Assembly (NCBI RefSeq): GCF_900142365.1
Contig: NZ_FRAP01000002.1
Span: forward strand, 62,001 to 126,000
Length of the DNA stretch: 64,000 nucleotides
Origin: Pseudonocardia thermophila
GTDB taxonomy: Bacteria; Actinomycetota; Actinomycetes; Mycobacteriales; Pseudonocardiaceae
Direction: 5' to 3'
Shown: piece after piece, positions 1 to 8,075 of the stretch
Layout: each line of letters starts with the position of its first letter
Numbering within the stretch: position 1 is the stretch's first letter
The notes under the pieces: model-generated
Told to the model about the DNA's origin: nothing
Databases searched by the model: none
The model's input: only the letters and a program-made list of their open reading frames with translations
Program-made: the position numbers and the translations under genes

Positions 1-779
1 GACGTGGTGATCAGCAGGGCGGCGGCGCCGTCGGAGATCTGCGAGGAGTTGCCGGCGGTGATCCGCCCGTCCTCCCGGAACACCGGCCGCAGCCGGGCCA
101 GCGCCTCCGCGGAGGTGTCCGGGCGGACGCCCTCGTCGCGGTCGACGACGACCGGTCCCTCCGGGGTCGGCACGGTCACCGGGGCGATCTCGTCGGCGAA
201 CGCGCCGGCGGCGCGGGCCGCGGTGGCGCGCTGGTGCGAGGCCAGCGCGTACTCGTCGAGCTGCTGGCGGCTCAGGCCCCACCGGTCGGCCAGGATCTCC
301 GCGGCGATGCCCTGCTGGAACTCGCCCTCCGCGCCGAGCACGTCGGGGTAGCGGGCGCGCAGCCGCGGCCCGTACGGTCGGCCGGGTCCGTTGCGGCGCG
401 TCGAGCCCATCGGGACCCGGCTCATCGACTCCACCCCGCCGGCCACGACGACGTCCGCCTGGCCCGCGATCACGGCCGCGGCGGCGAAGTGCAGGGCCTG
501 CTGGGAGGAGCCGCAGGCGCGGTCCACCGTGGTGCCGGGGACGGTCTCGGGCCAGCCGGCTGCGAGCGCGGAGAGCCGCCCGACGTTGCTCGCCTGCTCA
601 CCGGTCTGGGTGACGCAGCCCCACACGACGTCCTCGACGACGCCGGGATCGATGCCCGTGCGCGTGGCCAGGGCGTCGAGGACGGCCGCGGACAGATCGA
701 CCGGGTGCACACCGGACAGTCCGCCGCCGCGTCTGCCGACCGGGGTCCGCACCGCGCCGGCGATCACCGCATCCCGCAT
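1..779 (-). CDS. Thiolase (acetyl-CoA C-acyltransferase), 3' end outside window
   Basis: This is the N-terminal 259 residues of a thiolase; the gene runs off the left edge. It begins MRDAVIAGAVRTPVGRRGG, a typical thiolase start, and carries the nucleophile motif DRACGSS with the Cys near residue 89. The later motifs GGVESMSR and NSSQISDGAAALL are also present. Thiolases cleave 3-ketoacyl-CoA with CoA, or run the reverse condensation. The start is 9 bp downstream of the enoyl-CoA hydratase stop, on the same strand as the SDR. Together they look like the hydration, oxidation and thiolysis steps of a beta-oxidation-type route. The substrate cannot be inferred. The C-terminal His and second Cys lie outside the window, so intactness is unknown. 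Confidence 0.9.
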   Translation of the reverse strand, partial: MRDAVIAGAVRTPVGRRGGGLSGVHPVDLSAAVLDALATRTGIDPGVVEDVVWGCVTQTGEQASNVGRLSALAAGWPETVPGTTVDRACGSSQQALHFAAAAVIAGQADVVVAGGVESMSRVPMGSTRRNGPGRPYGPRLRARYPDVLGAEGEFQQGIAAEILADRWGLSRQQLDEYALASHQRATAARAAGAFADEIAPVTVPTPEGPVVVDRDEGVRPDTSAEALARLRPVFREDGRITAGNSSQISDGAAALLITT

Positions 780-788
780 GTCTGCTCC

Positions 789-1553
789 TCAGGTTCCGGT
801 CCACTCGGGGGCTCGCTTCTCCGCGAAGGCGCGGGCGCCTTCGCGGGCGTCGGCGGAGGTGGCTACGGGCTCGCTCCACTCCCGCTGGTGGGCGAACTGC
901 TCGTCCTGCGGCCAATCGGCGGACCGGCGCACGATCTGCTTGGACGCCCGCAGCGCGAGCGGGCCGTTCCCGGCGATCTCGGTCGCCAGCGCCAGCGCGG
1001 CGTCGAGCGCCGTTCCGGGCTCGACGAGCCGCGTGACCAGCCCGTACCGGTGCGCCCACGCGGCGTCGACGGTGGCGCCGGTCAGGATCAGCTCCATCGC
1101 CGCGTGGTGCGGGATCCGCCGCGGCAACCGCATCAGCGCCCCACCGGACGCGATCAGCCCGCGGCGCACCTCCGGCAGACCGAACCGGGCGTCTCGCGCG
1201 GCGACGAGCACGTCGGCGCAGAGCGCGATCTCGAACCCGCCGGCCAGCGCGTACCCCTCGATCGCGGCGACCAGCGGAGTGTCGGGCGGCCTGGCGACGA
1301 TCCCGGCGAAGCCCTTGCCGGGCACGACCGGCCGCTCCCCGCGGGCGAACGCCCTGAGGTCCATGCCCGCCGAGAAGTGCCCACCCGCGCCGGTGATCAC
1401 GCCGGCCCGCAGGTCGTCCCGGGCGTCCAGCTCGTCCATGGCGCGGGAGAGCGCCTCGGCCATGCGCAGATCGATCGCGTTGCGGACAGCCGGGCGGTTG
1501 AGCGTGACCACGAGGACCGGACCGGCTTCGCGCACCAGCACGGGCTCGGTCAT
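789..1553 (-). CDS. Enoyl-CoA hydratase/isomerase (crotonase) family protein
   Basis: A 254-residue crotonase-family protein, full family length. The CoA/oxyanion segment HFSAGMDLRAF is near residues 59-69 and GYALAGGFEIALCAD near 100-114. Both acidic positions used by hydratases are present, at about E108 in FEIAL and E128 in GLPEV, so hydratase activity is plausible. I start at MTEPV because its ATG overlaps the SDR stop as ATGA, which implies translational coupling. A longer in-frame reading lacks homology at its N-terminus. It probably hydrates an enoyl-CoA made or used by the neighbouring SDR and thiolase. Confidence 0.88.
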   Translation of the reverse strand: MTEPVLVREAGPVLVVTLNRPAVRNAIDLRMAEALSRAMDELDARDDLRAGVITGAGGHFSAGMDLRAFARGERPVVPGKGFAGIVARPPDTPLVAAIEGYALAGGFEIALCADVLVAARDARFGLPEVRRGLIASGGALMRLPRRIPHHAAMELILTGATVDAAWAHRYGLVTRLVEPGTALDAALALATEIAGNGPLALRASKQIVRRSADWPQDEQFAHQREWSEPVATSADAREGARAFAEKRAPEWTGT

Positions 1554-2314
1554 CGGGGCGCCATCCGGATCGCGCCGTCGAGTCGGATGCACTCGCCGTT
1601 CAGGTACGGGTTCTCGAGGATGTGCTGGGCGAGCGCGCCGTACTCCGCGGGCCGGCCCATCCGCTTCGGGTACGGCACCGCCGACTCCAGCGCTTCCTGG
1701 ATGTCCGGCCGCAGCACCGTGCGGACCAGCGGGGTGTCGAAGATGCCCGGCACGATCGTGCAGACCCGCACCGCTGAGCTGGCAAGATCGCGCGCAGCGG
1801 TGATCGTCATCCCGACGACGGCCGCCTTGGCCGCGGAGTAGGCGATCTGCCCGATCTGCCCCTCGTACGCGGCGACCGACGCGGTGAGCACGACCGCGCC
1901 GCGCTCCTCGCCCTCGGGAGCGGGGTGCTTGACCATCTCGGCCGGGCCCAGCCGCAGCGCGTTGTAGCTGCCGACGACGTTGAGCCGTACGACCTCCTCG
2001 AACGCGGTGAGATCGCCGGGCTCACCGGACTTGGACACCAGCCGGATGCGCGCTCCGCGGCCGGCGGCGTGCACCACGGCCCGCAGCGGCGAGTGCTCCG
2101 CCGCCTCGGCGAACGCGGCCGCGAGCTGGTCCGCCTCGGTGACGTCGGCGGGGACGAAGCAGGCACCGATCTCGGCGGCCACCTCGGCGCCCCGGGAGCT
2201 GGGCAGGTCCACGATCGTCACCCGGGCGCCTGCGGCGGCGAGCCGTTCGGCCGCGGCCCGGCCCAGTCCGGACGCGCCACCGGTGACCGCCACTGCGGAC
2301 TGCGCCAGCTGCAT
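1550..2314 (-). CDS. SDR-family oxidoreductase (3-hydroxyacyl-CoA dehydrogenase type II-like)
   Basis: A 254-residue classical short-chain dehydrogenase. It has the cofactor motif TGGASGLG at residues 11-18, the active-site Ser near 146 (LTASVAA) and YSAAK at 159-163. Its C-terminal segment PYPKRMGRPAEYGALAQHI resembles HSD10-like 3-hydroxyacyl-CoA dehydrogenases, which fits the downstream hydratase and thiolase. The ATG at 2314 follows a GAGGAGG ribosome site. In-frame sequence upstream comes from the decayed xanthine-dehydrogenase remnant and is not part of this gene. It is the first gene of the operon. Expected reaction: NAD-dependent oxidation of a 3-hydroxyacyl-CoA (inference). Confidence 0.87.
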   Translation of the reverse strand: MQLAQSAVAVTGGASGLGRAAAERLAAAGARVTIVDLPSSRGAEVAAEIGACFVPADVTEADQLAAAFAEAAEHSPLRAVVHAAGRGARIRLVSKSGEPGDLTAFEEVVRLNVVGSYNALRLGPAEMVKHPAPEGEERGAVVLTASVAAYEGQIGQIAYSAAKAAVVGMTITAARDLASSAVRVCTIVPGIFDTPLVRTVLRPDIQEALESAVPYPKRMGRPAEYGALAQHILENPYLNGECIRLDGAIRMAPR

Positions 2315-2414
2315 GGTTCGCCTCCTCGCGGGATGCCGTGTCCGACACGGCGAGTGAAGCCCCGGGAGGCGATCACCGTCCAATACCTGGCTGTGCCGCC
2401 GCCTCTTCGTCCGG

Positions 2415-2745
2415 CTATCGATCCAGGTCGCGCACGGGTGCGGGGTGGCGGGAGCGGGCCAGGCGCCACACGGTCTCCGGGTCGAGCGGCAGCCGGGTGG
2501 GCCGCACGCCGGCGCGTCGGCGACCGCGTTCGCCACCGCAGCGGGGACGCCCACGACGGGGCCCGCGCCGAGCCCTCCGCCCCGAGCGGGCCCGGCCGTA
2601 CGGGCTCTGCTCGACGAACCGCTCGCCGCGCGTGCGCGCCTGCTCGACGGCGATGCCCAGGCCCTGCGCCGCACCGCCGAGCACCTGACCGCGGGCCAGG
2701 TCGGGATCGACGACGCGGCCGGCGAACTCGTGCACGAAGCGCTGC
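2415..2745 (-). pseudogene. Decayed C-terminal fragment of a xanthine dehydrogenase-family molybdopterin subunit
   Basis: Minus-strand pieces in two frames line up with the C-terminus of large subunits of the xanthine/CO dehydrogenase family. One frame gives HEFAGRVVDPDLARGQVLGG then AAQGLGIAVEQ. A second gives GAGPVVGVPAAVANAVADA. The first frame then returns with TRLPLDPETVWRLA before its stop. Order and spacing match the family, but at least two frame changes are needed and no N-terminal 600 or so residues are nearby. I read it as a gene relic immediately upstream of the SDR operon. A chance resemblance of high-GC sequence is less likely because three ordered motifs agree. Confidence 0.5.
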
Positions 2746-3174
2746 TGATCGCCGAACGGGGCCGGGGCACGTTCGGCGCACGTGGGCGGATGCGGCGGTT
2801 TCCGGTGATGTCATCGCTACGCCCGCTGGGCAGCATCGGCCTGACGGGATCGGGTGGAGGAGATCTCAGCTGCGGCTCACATCGCCCCATCACCTGCATC
2901 ATTCGCGGGAGGTTTGAGGTCGGGCTCTGCGGCCCACTCCGGGGGACTCCGTCCCCGGAGCCCCTGGTCCTGACTCGGGTGGAGCTCTGTGGGTGGAGCC
3001 TTCGCTCCGCTCAGCTCTTTGCTCCTGCCGCTTGCGCGGCCTGAGGGCGAGGTTCGGGTGGAGGTGTTCGTGGCGGGAAAGCCACTTCCCGCCAGGAGGT
3101 AGCACCACAGTCACTTCCCTGCAGCTCTGCTCCACCGCATCCACGCTCGCCGGATTTGTCGGTGCGCGTTCCCG
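2746..3174. other. Non-coding stretch with a small hairpin
   Basis: No convincing gene was found on either strand between the xanthine-dehydrogenase relic and the DUF222 relic. A perfect hairpin sits at 2937-2960: arms CTCCGGGG and CCCCGGAG with an 8-nt loop. It could be an old terminator. The rest reads as scrambled coding-like sequence without recognisable motifs. Confidence 0.4.
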
Positions 3175-3206
3175 CACTCCGAACATGGACCACTCCGAAC
3201 ATGGAC
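3175..3206. repeat. Perfect tandem duplication of a 16-bp unit
   Basis: The unit CACTCCGAACATGGAC occurs twice back to back at 3175-3190 and 3191-3206. It lies at the left edge of the DUF222/HNH relic and looks like a recent small duplication in sequence no longer under coding constraint. Confidence 0.9.
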
Positions 3207-3239
3207 ACCGACCGACGCAATCCCCGATTCGCCCGGGTT

Positions 3240-4020
3240 CGCGTCCCTGATCGCCGAGATCAACGCCGAACACGCCGAAATCGCCACCGCATGTCACCAA
3301 GGGGTGGCACACCGGATTTCCCGCGGGCTCGCCGACCCCGACGGCCTGAACAAGATCGTGACGTGTGAGGCCGCACTCGCGCTGCAGGTCTCGTCCACCG
3401 CGGCCGGCAAGCAGGTGCGCGTCTCTCCCGGGATCTGCACGACGGGCTCGACCACTCCGCTCGCTGTACGCCGCCGGGCTGCTCGGCGAGCGCCCGCCGC
3501 GATCGCCAAGGCCGCCGAACACCTCGACAGCGACGAACATGCCCAGGTCGCGGCCGCGCGCACGAACCCGGTGGGTGGCGGTGAGGCCGTCTCGCGAGGA
3601 CGGCATGGTCACCCTGACTGCTCGGCTGCCGATGAAGGAGGGCGTCGCCTGCTGCGCCGCGCTCGACGACGCGGTCAAGGACCTGTGGTGCGCACCCGAG
3701 CCGGTCGCCCGTAGCGGCGGCCAGATCATGGCCGACACGCTCGTCGAACGCCTCACCGGCCAGGCCCGTGCCCGGGACGTGAACCTCGAGGTCCTGGCCC
3801 TGGTCGACGTCGCCGCCCGGATCGACCCCGCCGCGGATTCCGCGGACGCTTGGCCATGATCATCCGAGCTCGCGACGACGACCGCTGCACCGCCTCGTAC
3901 TGCGACGCCCCGATCCAGCGCATCGACCGCCACATCGGCCGCACCGGCGGCGGCCCCACCAGCATCGACAACGGCCAGGGGAAGCGCGCACTGCACAACC
4001 ACGTCGCGGAGATCGGCATC
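3240..4020 (+). pseudogene. Frameshifted DUF222 / HNH endonuclease-domain gene relic
   Basis: Three successive plus-strand frames give consecutive parts of a DUF222-HNH (13E12-type) protein. First, 3241-3430 reads IAEINAEHAEIATACHQGVA and onward. Next, about 3460-3855 reads MVTLTARLPMKEGVACCAAL and GGQIMADTLVERLTGQ, the conserved DUF222 core. Last, 3855-4020 reads RARDDDRCTASYCDAPIQ and GGPTSIDNGQG, the HNH zinc-finger part. The catalytic DHxxP-type motif has become DRHIGRT. The N-terminal third is absent. This family is repetitive in actinobacterial genomes and often decays. I infer an inactive copy. Confidence 0.75.
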
Positions 4021-4092
4021 AGCCGACGGTCTGGGCGAGGCCGCGCCCCCGATCTGCGTGACGCCCTTGCATCCCCGGACGGCCCGCGATAC

Positions 4093-4106
4093 TTTACGAC
4101 CGTAAA
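4093..4106. promoter_or_regulatory. Candidate operator palindrome upstream of the SDR/CocE operon
   Basis: TTTACGACCGTAAA has perfect 6-bp arms and a 2-bp centre, set in AT-richer sequence 171 bp before the SDR start at 4277. It is the right size for a TetR-family operator, and the operon ends with a TetR gene at 8922. Binding is inferred only. Confidence 0.4.
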
Positions 4107-4276
4107 AATTAACGGGCGGTCGCCGGTGAGGGCCCGGCGACGCCTTCGAGTTCCTCCTTCGAGTTCCACGACGCGCGGCGCCTGATCGACGGGGCACTGC
4201 CGTCGATCACGCGCGGGTGTCCACACCTGTCTCCGGGCTGCCCGCGAATCGGTCCACGACGCACACAGGAGTGGGG

Positions 4277-5122
4277 ATGGGCAGGCTGGACGGGAAGGTC
4301 GTCTTCATCACGGGGATCGCGCGCGGTCAGGGGCGCAGTCATGCGGTGCGCATGGCCGAGGAGGGTGCCGCCGTCATCGGCGTCGACATCTGCGCGAACA
4401 TCGCGGCGCTGCCGTACGACCTCGCGACGGAGCAGGACCTCGCTGAGACGGCGGCGCTGATCGCAGCCGCGGGCGGCAAGGCCGTGCTGCGGAAGGCGGA
4501 CGTGCGGGACGCTGCGGCCCTGGCCGACGTCGTGGCCGACGGAGTGGCGCAGTTCGGGCGGCTGGACACGGTGGTGGCCAACGCCGGCGTCATCTCGGCG
4601 GCGACGACCGGGCTGGACGTCCCGGACGAGGAATGGAGGGTCGTCACCGACGTCTGCTACGGCGGGGTCGTCAACACGGTTCGGGCCGCAGTCCCGCACA
4701 TCCGGGCAGGTGGGCGCGGCGGTTCGGTGATCATCATCAGCTCGGTGGGCGGGCTCGCGCCGATCCCCACGACGACGCACTACGCGGCGGCGAAGCACGC
4801 GGTCGTCGGGTTGATGCGCAACCTCGCCGTGGAGCTGGGCCCGGAGTCGATCCGGGTCAACACGGTCAACCCGAGCACCGTGGACTCGCCGATGGTGCAG
4901 AACCCCTGGGCGTGGCGGCTGTTCATGCCCGATCTGGAGAACCCGACGGCGGAGGACGCAGTTGCCCCGGACGGGCCGCACCAGTCGCTGAACGTGCTGC
5001 CGACGCCGTTCATCGATCCCGTCGACGTCAGCAACGCGGTGCTCTTCCTGGCCTCGGACGAGGCGCGGTTCATCACCGGCGTGGCGCTGCCCGTCGACGC
5101 CGGCTGGCTGCTCAAGAAGTGA
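4277..5122 (+). CDS. Mycofactocin-type SDR family oxidoreductase
   Basis: A 281-residue SDR. It begins MGRLDGKVVFITGIARGQGR, with the TGxxxGxG cofactor motif at 12-19 and VDIC after strand two. ANAGV is near 101 and catalytic Ser-Tyr-Lys are around 155, 169 and 173 (YAAAK). The GRLDGKV start, RGQGRSHAV, the PYDLAT insert and the extended substrate loop match the mycofactocin-coupled SDR subfamily. In those enzymes a bound NAD(H) is thought to exchange electrons with mycofactocin (family knowledge). Start chosen at ATG 4277 after an AGGAG site. First gene of a co-directional series to 9584 that includes CocE, hydratase, ABM and dioxygenase genes. Likely oxidises a secondary alcohol (inference). 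Confidence 0.85.
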   Translation: MGRLDGKVVFITGIARGQGRSHAVRMAEEGAAVIGVDICANIAALPYDLATEQDLAETAALIAAAGGKAVLRKADVRDAAALADVVADGVAQFGRLDTVVANAGVISAATTGLDVPDEEWRVVTDVCYGGVVNTVRAAVPHIRAGGRGGSVIIISSVGGLAPIPTTTHYAAAKHAVVGLMRNLAVELGPESIRVNTVNPSTVDSPMVQNPWAWRLFMPDLENPTAEDAVAPDGPHQSLNVLPTPFIDPVDVSNAVLFLASDEARFITGVALPVDAGWLLKK

Positions 5123-5144
5123 TCGCGACCGAAGGAGCTCGCCG

Positions 5145-6887
5145 ATGATCGAGGAACGCGACCTCTCGGTCGCCATGCGCGACGGGACGCGGCTGGCCGT
5201 CGACGTCTACCGGCCGGACGAGCCGGGCCGCTACCCGGTGCTCTACGCCTGCTCGCTGCACAACAAGGACATCCAGGGACCGGACGTCTTCGACGCGATC
5301 CCGCCGCAGCCCGCGTTCGCGCCGCTGTGGTTCGGGCCGATCGAGGCGGGGGACACGCGCCGGTTCGTGGCCAACGGGTACGTGCACGTGATCGCGCAGC
5401 CGCGCGGATCGGCGAAGTCCGAGGGCCACTACGGCGAGGAGGACACCGACCACTACGACATGATCGAGTGGATCACCCGGCAGCCGTGGTGCGACGGCAA
5501 CGTCGGGATGGTCGGCATCTCCGGCTACGCGGGGGAGCAGTGGCGCGCGGCCGCTCAGGGCCACCCGGCGCTGAAGGCGATCTTCCCCTACGACGCGTGC
5601 AGCGCGTACGGCGGCATGTTCGGGTTCCGCGACTTCCATCCCGGGGGTGTGCTGCACACGTTCCCGTACCTGCTCGACGTGTTCAGCACCGTGCACGAGC
5701 CCCGCGACCGGCCCGGGGAGCTACCGGGCGACGAGGAGAAGCTCTGGCGCGAGGCGATGGCGAACCCCGACTACAAGCCGTTCATCAACCTCTACAACAT
5801 CTTGCCCCAGAAGGGGCAGCGCACGTGGGTCATGTACCACGCCTTGACCCACCCCTGGGAGGAGGACGGGGTCCTCGAACAGGCCGAGGAGATGTTCACG
5901 AAGATCAGGGTGCCGTTCTACACGGGATCGGGCGCCTACGCGTACACGTACAAGCTGCACTGGCTGGGCGCCCAGCACTACTTCCGCAACGTCGAGGCGC
6001 CGAAGAAGCTGATCTTCACCGGGCCGGCGCACGTGGAGCGGCCGTTCCACCAGTACCACGACGAGATCCTGCGCTGGTACGACCACTGGCTGAAGGGCGT
6101 CGACACCGGGATCATGGACGAGCCCCCGGTCCGCTACTGGCTGATGGGCAGCAACGAGTGGCGCACCGGCGAGGACTGGCCGCTGCCGGAGACGGAGTGG
6201 ACGCCGTTCTACCTCGCGGATTGGGGAACGCTCACCACGCAGCCGCCGCGCCCGGCAGCCGAGACAGGGGAGGCGGCGCGCCAGCCGGACGTCTTCACGC
6301 AGATGCCGCTCACCCGGACGACGACGGTGGAGCGCCTGCGCTACCTGACCGAGCCGCTGCCGCACGACGTGACGGTGGTCGGCCCGATCAGCCTCACGCT
6401 GTACGCCGAGATCGACGAGTCCGACACCAACTGGATCATCGTGCTGAAGGACGTCGGCCCGGACGTCTCCGTGCGCACCGCCCGCGAGGGCGAACGCGAC
6501 ATCCCGGCCGATCTGCCTGAGCGGGAGCTGACCCGCGGCTGGCTCAAGGCCTCCTACCGGGCGCTGGACGAGGAGCGGTCCACGCCGTGGGAGCCGTTCC
6601 ACAAGCTCACCCGCGACGCGATCGCCCCGGTCGTACCGGGCGAAGTCGTCGAGTACCGGATCCACGTCCTGGCCACCGCGAACACGTTCAAGGCCGGGCA
6701 CCGGATCTGCCTGGAGATCACCAGCATGGACGTCCCGACCGGGACCGGCGCCATGACCGGGGTCGAGTACATCCCCTACCACGTGACGAGCAGCCAGACC
6801 GTCACGCACCGCGTCTACCACGACGCCGACCGGCCCTCCCACCTGCTGCTGCCCGTCATCCCCCAGCGCGGTCGACCCGCCGCATGA
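5145..6887 (+). CDS. CocE/NonD-family hydrolase (acyl esterase / X-Pro dipeptidyl-peptidase type)
   Basis: A 580-residue alpha/beta hydrolase with a C-terminal jelly-roll domain, the usual CocE length. The nucleophile elbow is GISGYAG with Ser near residue 126. The oxyanion stretch precedes it (AQPRGSAKSEG). The segment GPAHVERPFHQYHDEILRWY then DHWLKG supplies the family's conserved His region. The last 200 or so residues (VEYRIHVLATANTFKAGHRI) form the beta-rich XPP C-terminal domain. Members cleave esters or amides of varied small molecules. No signal peptide is seen, so it should be cytoplasmic. It lies 22 bp after the SDR behind an AAGGAG site, and its stop overlaps the leader of the next gene. 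Substrate unknown. Confidence 0.88.
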   Translation: MIEERDLSVAMRDGTRLAVDVYRPDEPGRYPVLYACSLHNKDIQGPDVFDAIPPQPAFAPLWFGPIEAGDTRRFVANGYVHVIAQPRGSAKSEGHYGEEDTDHYDMIEWITRQPWCDGNVGMVGISGYAGEQWRAAAQGHPALKAIFPYDACSAYGGMFGFRDFHPGGVLHTFPYLLDVFSTVHEPRDRPGELPGDEEKLWREAMANPDYKPFINLYNILPQKGQRTWVMYHALTHPWEEDGVLEQAEEMFTKIRVPFYTGSGAYAYTYKLHWLGAQHYFRNVEAPKKLIFTGPAHVERPFHQYHDEILRWYDHWLKGVDTGIMDEPPVRYWLMGSNEWRTGEDWPLPETEWTPFYLADWGTLTTQPPRPAAETGEAARQPDVFTQMPLTRTTTVERLRYLTEPLPHDVTVVGPISLTLYAEIDESDTNWIIVLKDVGPDVSVRTAREGERDIPADLPERELTRGWLKASYRALDEERSTPWEPFHKLTRDAIAPVVPGEVVEYRIHVLATANTFKAGHRICLEITSMDVPTGTGAMTGVEYIPYHVTSSQTVTHRVYHDADRPSHLLLPVIPQRGRPAA

Positions 6888-6898
6888 AGGAGCACCGC

Positions 6899-7687
6899 AT
6901 GTCCACCGTCCGCTTCGAGCAACAGGGCAGCATCGGCCGGATCGTGCTGGCCAATCCGCCCTACAACCGCATCGACTCGCAGTACGCGCGGCACCTGCGC
7001 GCCGCCGTGCGCACCGCGGGGGAGAGCAGCATCCGGGTGCTCGCGGTCGTCGCCGAGGGGCCGAACTTCAGCCTCGGCGGCGAGGTCCGTGAGTGGCCGG
7101 GCAAGGATGTCAACTGGTTCCGCACCTTCGTCCGCGACGTGAACACGTCCTACCGAGCCATCGAGGCGCTGCGGGTGCCCACCGTGGCCGTCGTGCGCGG
7201 CCTCGCCTTCGGCGGCGGGTTCGAGCTCGCGCTCGCGTGCGACTTCCTCGTCGCCGCCGACACCGCCGTCTTCCGCTGCGTCGAGGTCACCACCGGGATG
7301 CTGCCGATCGCGGGCGCGCTCCAGCGCCTGGCCGAACGTGCGGGTCGGGCGCGGGCCCACCTGTTCGCCACGCTCGGCGAGCCGATCCCGGGCACCCGCG
7401 CGGGGGAGTTCGGCATCGCCACGCACGTCGTCCCCGAACCGCAGCTCGACGCCGAGGCCGACGCGCTGGTGCGCCGCCTCGCGGTCGGCCCGACCCGCTC
7501 GTACGCCGCCACCCGGACCCTGCTGAAGGCCTGGTCGAGCGGCGGTGTCGCGGCCACCGACGAGCTGATGCTCGACGTGGCCATGGAGCTGTACGACGGC
7601 GAGGACGTCCGGCGCGGCTTCGCCAACACCGCCAAGGCGTTCGACGCCGACGAGGAACCCGCCGAGATCGAGTTCGTCGGCGCGTAG
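6899..7687 (+). CDS. Enoyl-CoA hydratase/isomerase family protein
   Basis: A 262-residue crotonase-fold protein. The oxyanion-hole segments are NFSLGGEV (residues 56-63) and GLAFGGGFELALACD (101-115). Acidic residues corresponding to both hydratase glutamates are present at about E109 and E129. The latter sits in an unusual RCVEVTTG context instead of the usual GLPE. The start is fixed by AAGGAG placed 7 nt before ATG 6899. It follows the CocE gene closely and is followed by the ABM gene after a 35-bp gap. Possible activities are hydration, isomerisation or retro-aldol/C-C cleavage of a CoA thioester. The specific reaction cannot be read from sequence. Confidence 0.82.
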   Translation: MSTVRFEQQGSIGRIVLANPPYNRIDSQYARHLRAAVRTAGESSIRVLAVVAEGPNFSLGGEVREWPGKDVNWFRTFVRDVNTSYRAIEALRVPTVAVVRGLAFGGGFELALACDFLVAADTAVFRCVEVTTGMLPIAGALQRLAERAGRARAHLFATLGEPIPGTRAGEFGIATHVVPEPQLDAEADALVRRLAVGPTRSYAATRTLLKAWSSGGVAATDELMLDVAMELYDGEDVRRGFANTAKAFDADEEPAEIEFVGA

Positions 7688-7722
7688 TGATCCCAGGTCC
7701 GAGCCACGACGAGGGGACAGCG

Positions 7723-8070
7723 ATGACCACCACCCAGACCCCGACGACCGAGTTGATCGTGTTCTTGCCGGTGAAGCCGGAGGCGCGCGAGGAGTTCCGG
7801 GCGAAGCTCGCCGCGATCGCCGGCCACATCGTCCAGGAGCCCGCGTTCGTCAGCGCATCCGTCCACGAGGACCTGCACGACCCGGACACCCTGGTCCTGC
7901 GGGAGGCGTGGGCGTGCTCCGGCGCCGACCTGCTCGACCAGCTCGCGCGGCCGTACCGAGCCGAGTACGAGGCCACGCTCTCGTCGATGCTCAAGGCCGA
8001 CCGCCGCATCGTCTTCCTCACCCCGCCGCTCGCGACGTACGAGGCGAGCGGCTCCGCACCGCAGGAGTGA
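7723..8070 (+). CDS. Antibiotic biosynthesis monooxygenase (ABM)-domain protein
   Basis: A 115-residue single-domain protein of the ABM dimeric alpha+beta barrel type. It reads TELIVFLPVKPEAREEFRAK near the start and FVSASVHEDLHDPDTLVLRE in the middle, which is typical of small cofactor-free or quinol-forming monooxygenases. I start at ATG 7723. In-frame sequence further upstream belongs to the other frame of the hydratase gene. The stop region overlaps a possible GTG of the dioxygenase gene, so the two are probably co-translated. A reasonable inference is oxygenation of a phenolic substrate before ring cleavage by the next enzyme. Confidence 0.75.
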   Translation: MTTTQTPTTELIVFLPVKPEAREEFRAKLAAIAGHIVQEPAFVSASVHEDLHDPDTLVLREAWACSGADLLDQLARPYRAEYEATLSSMLKADRRIVFLTPPLATYEASGSAPQE

Positions 8071-8075
8071 CCTTC

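Noticed and set aside
2445..3044. A 199-codon plus-strand frame
   Set aside because: It is largely antisense to the xanthine-dehydrogenase relic and has no recognisable domain or ribosome site.
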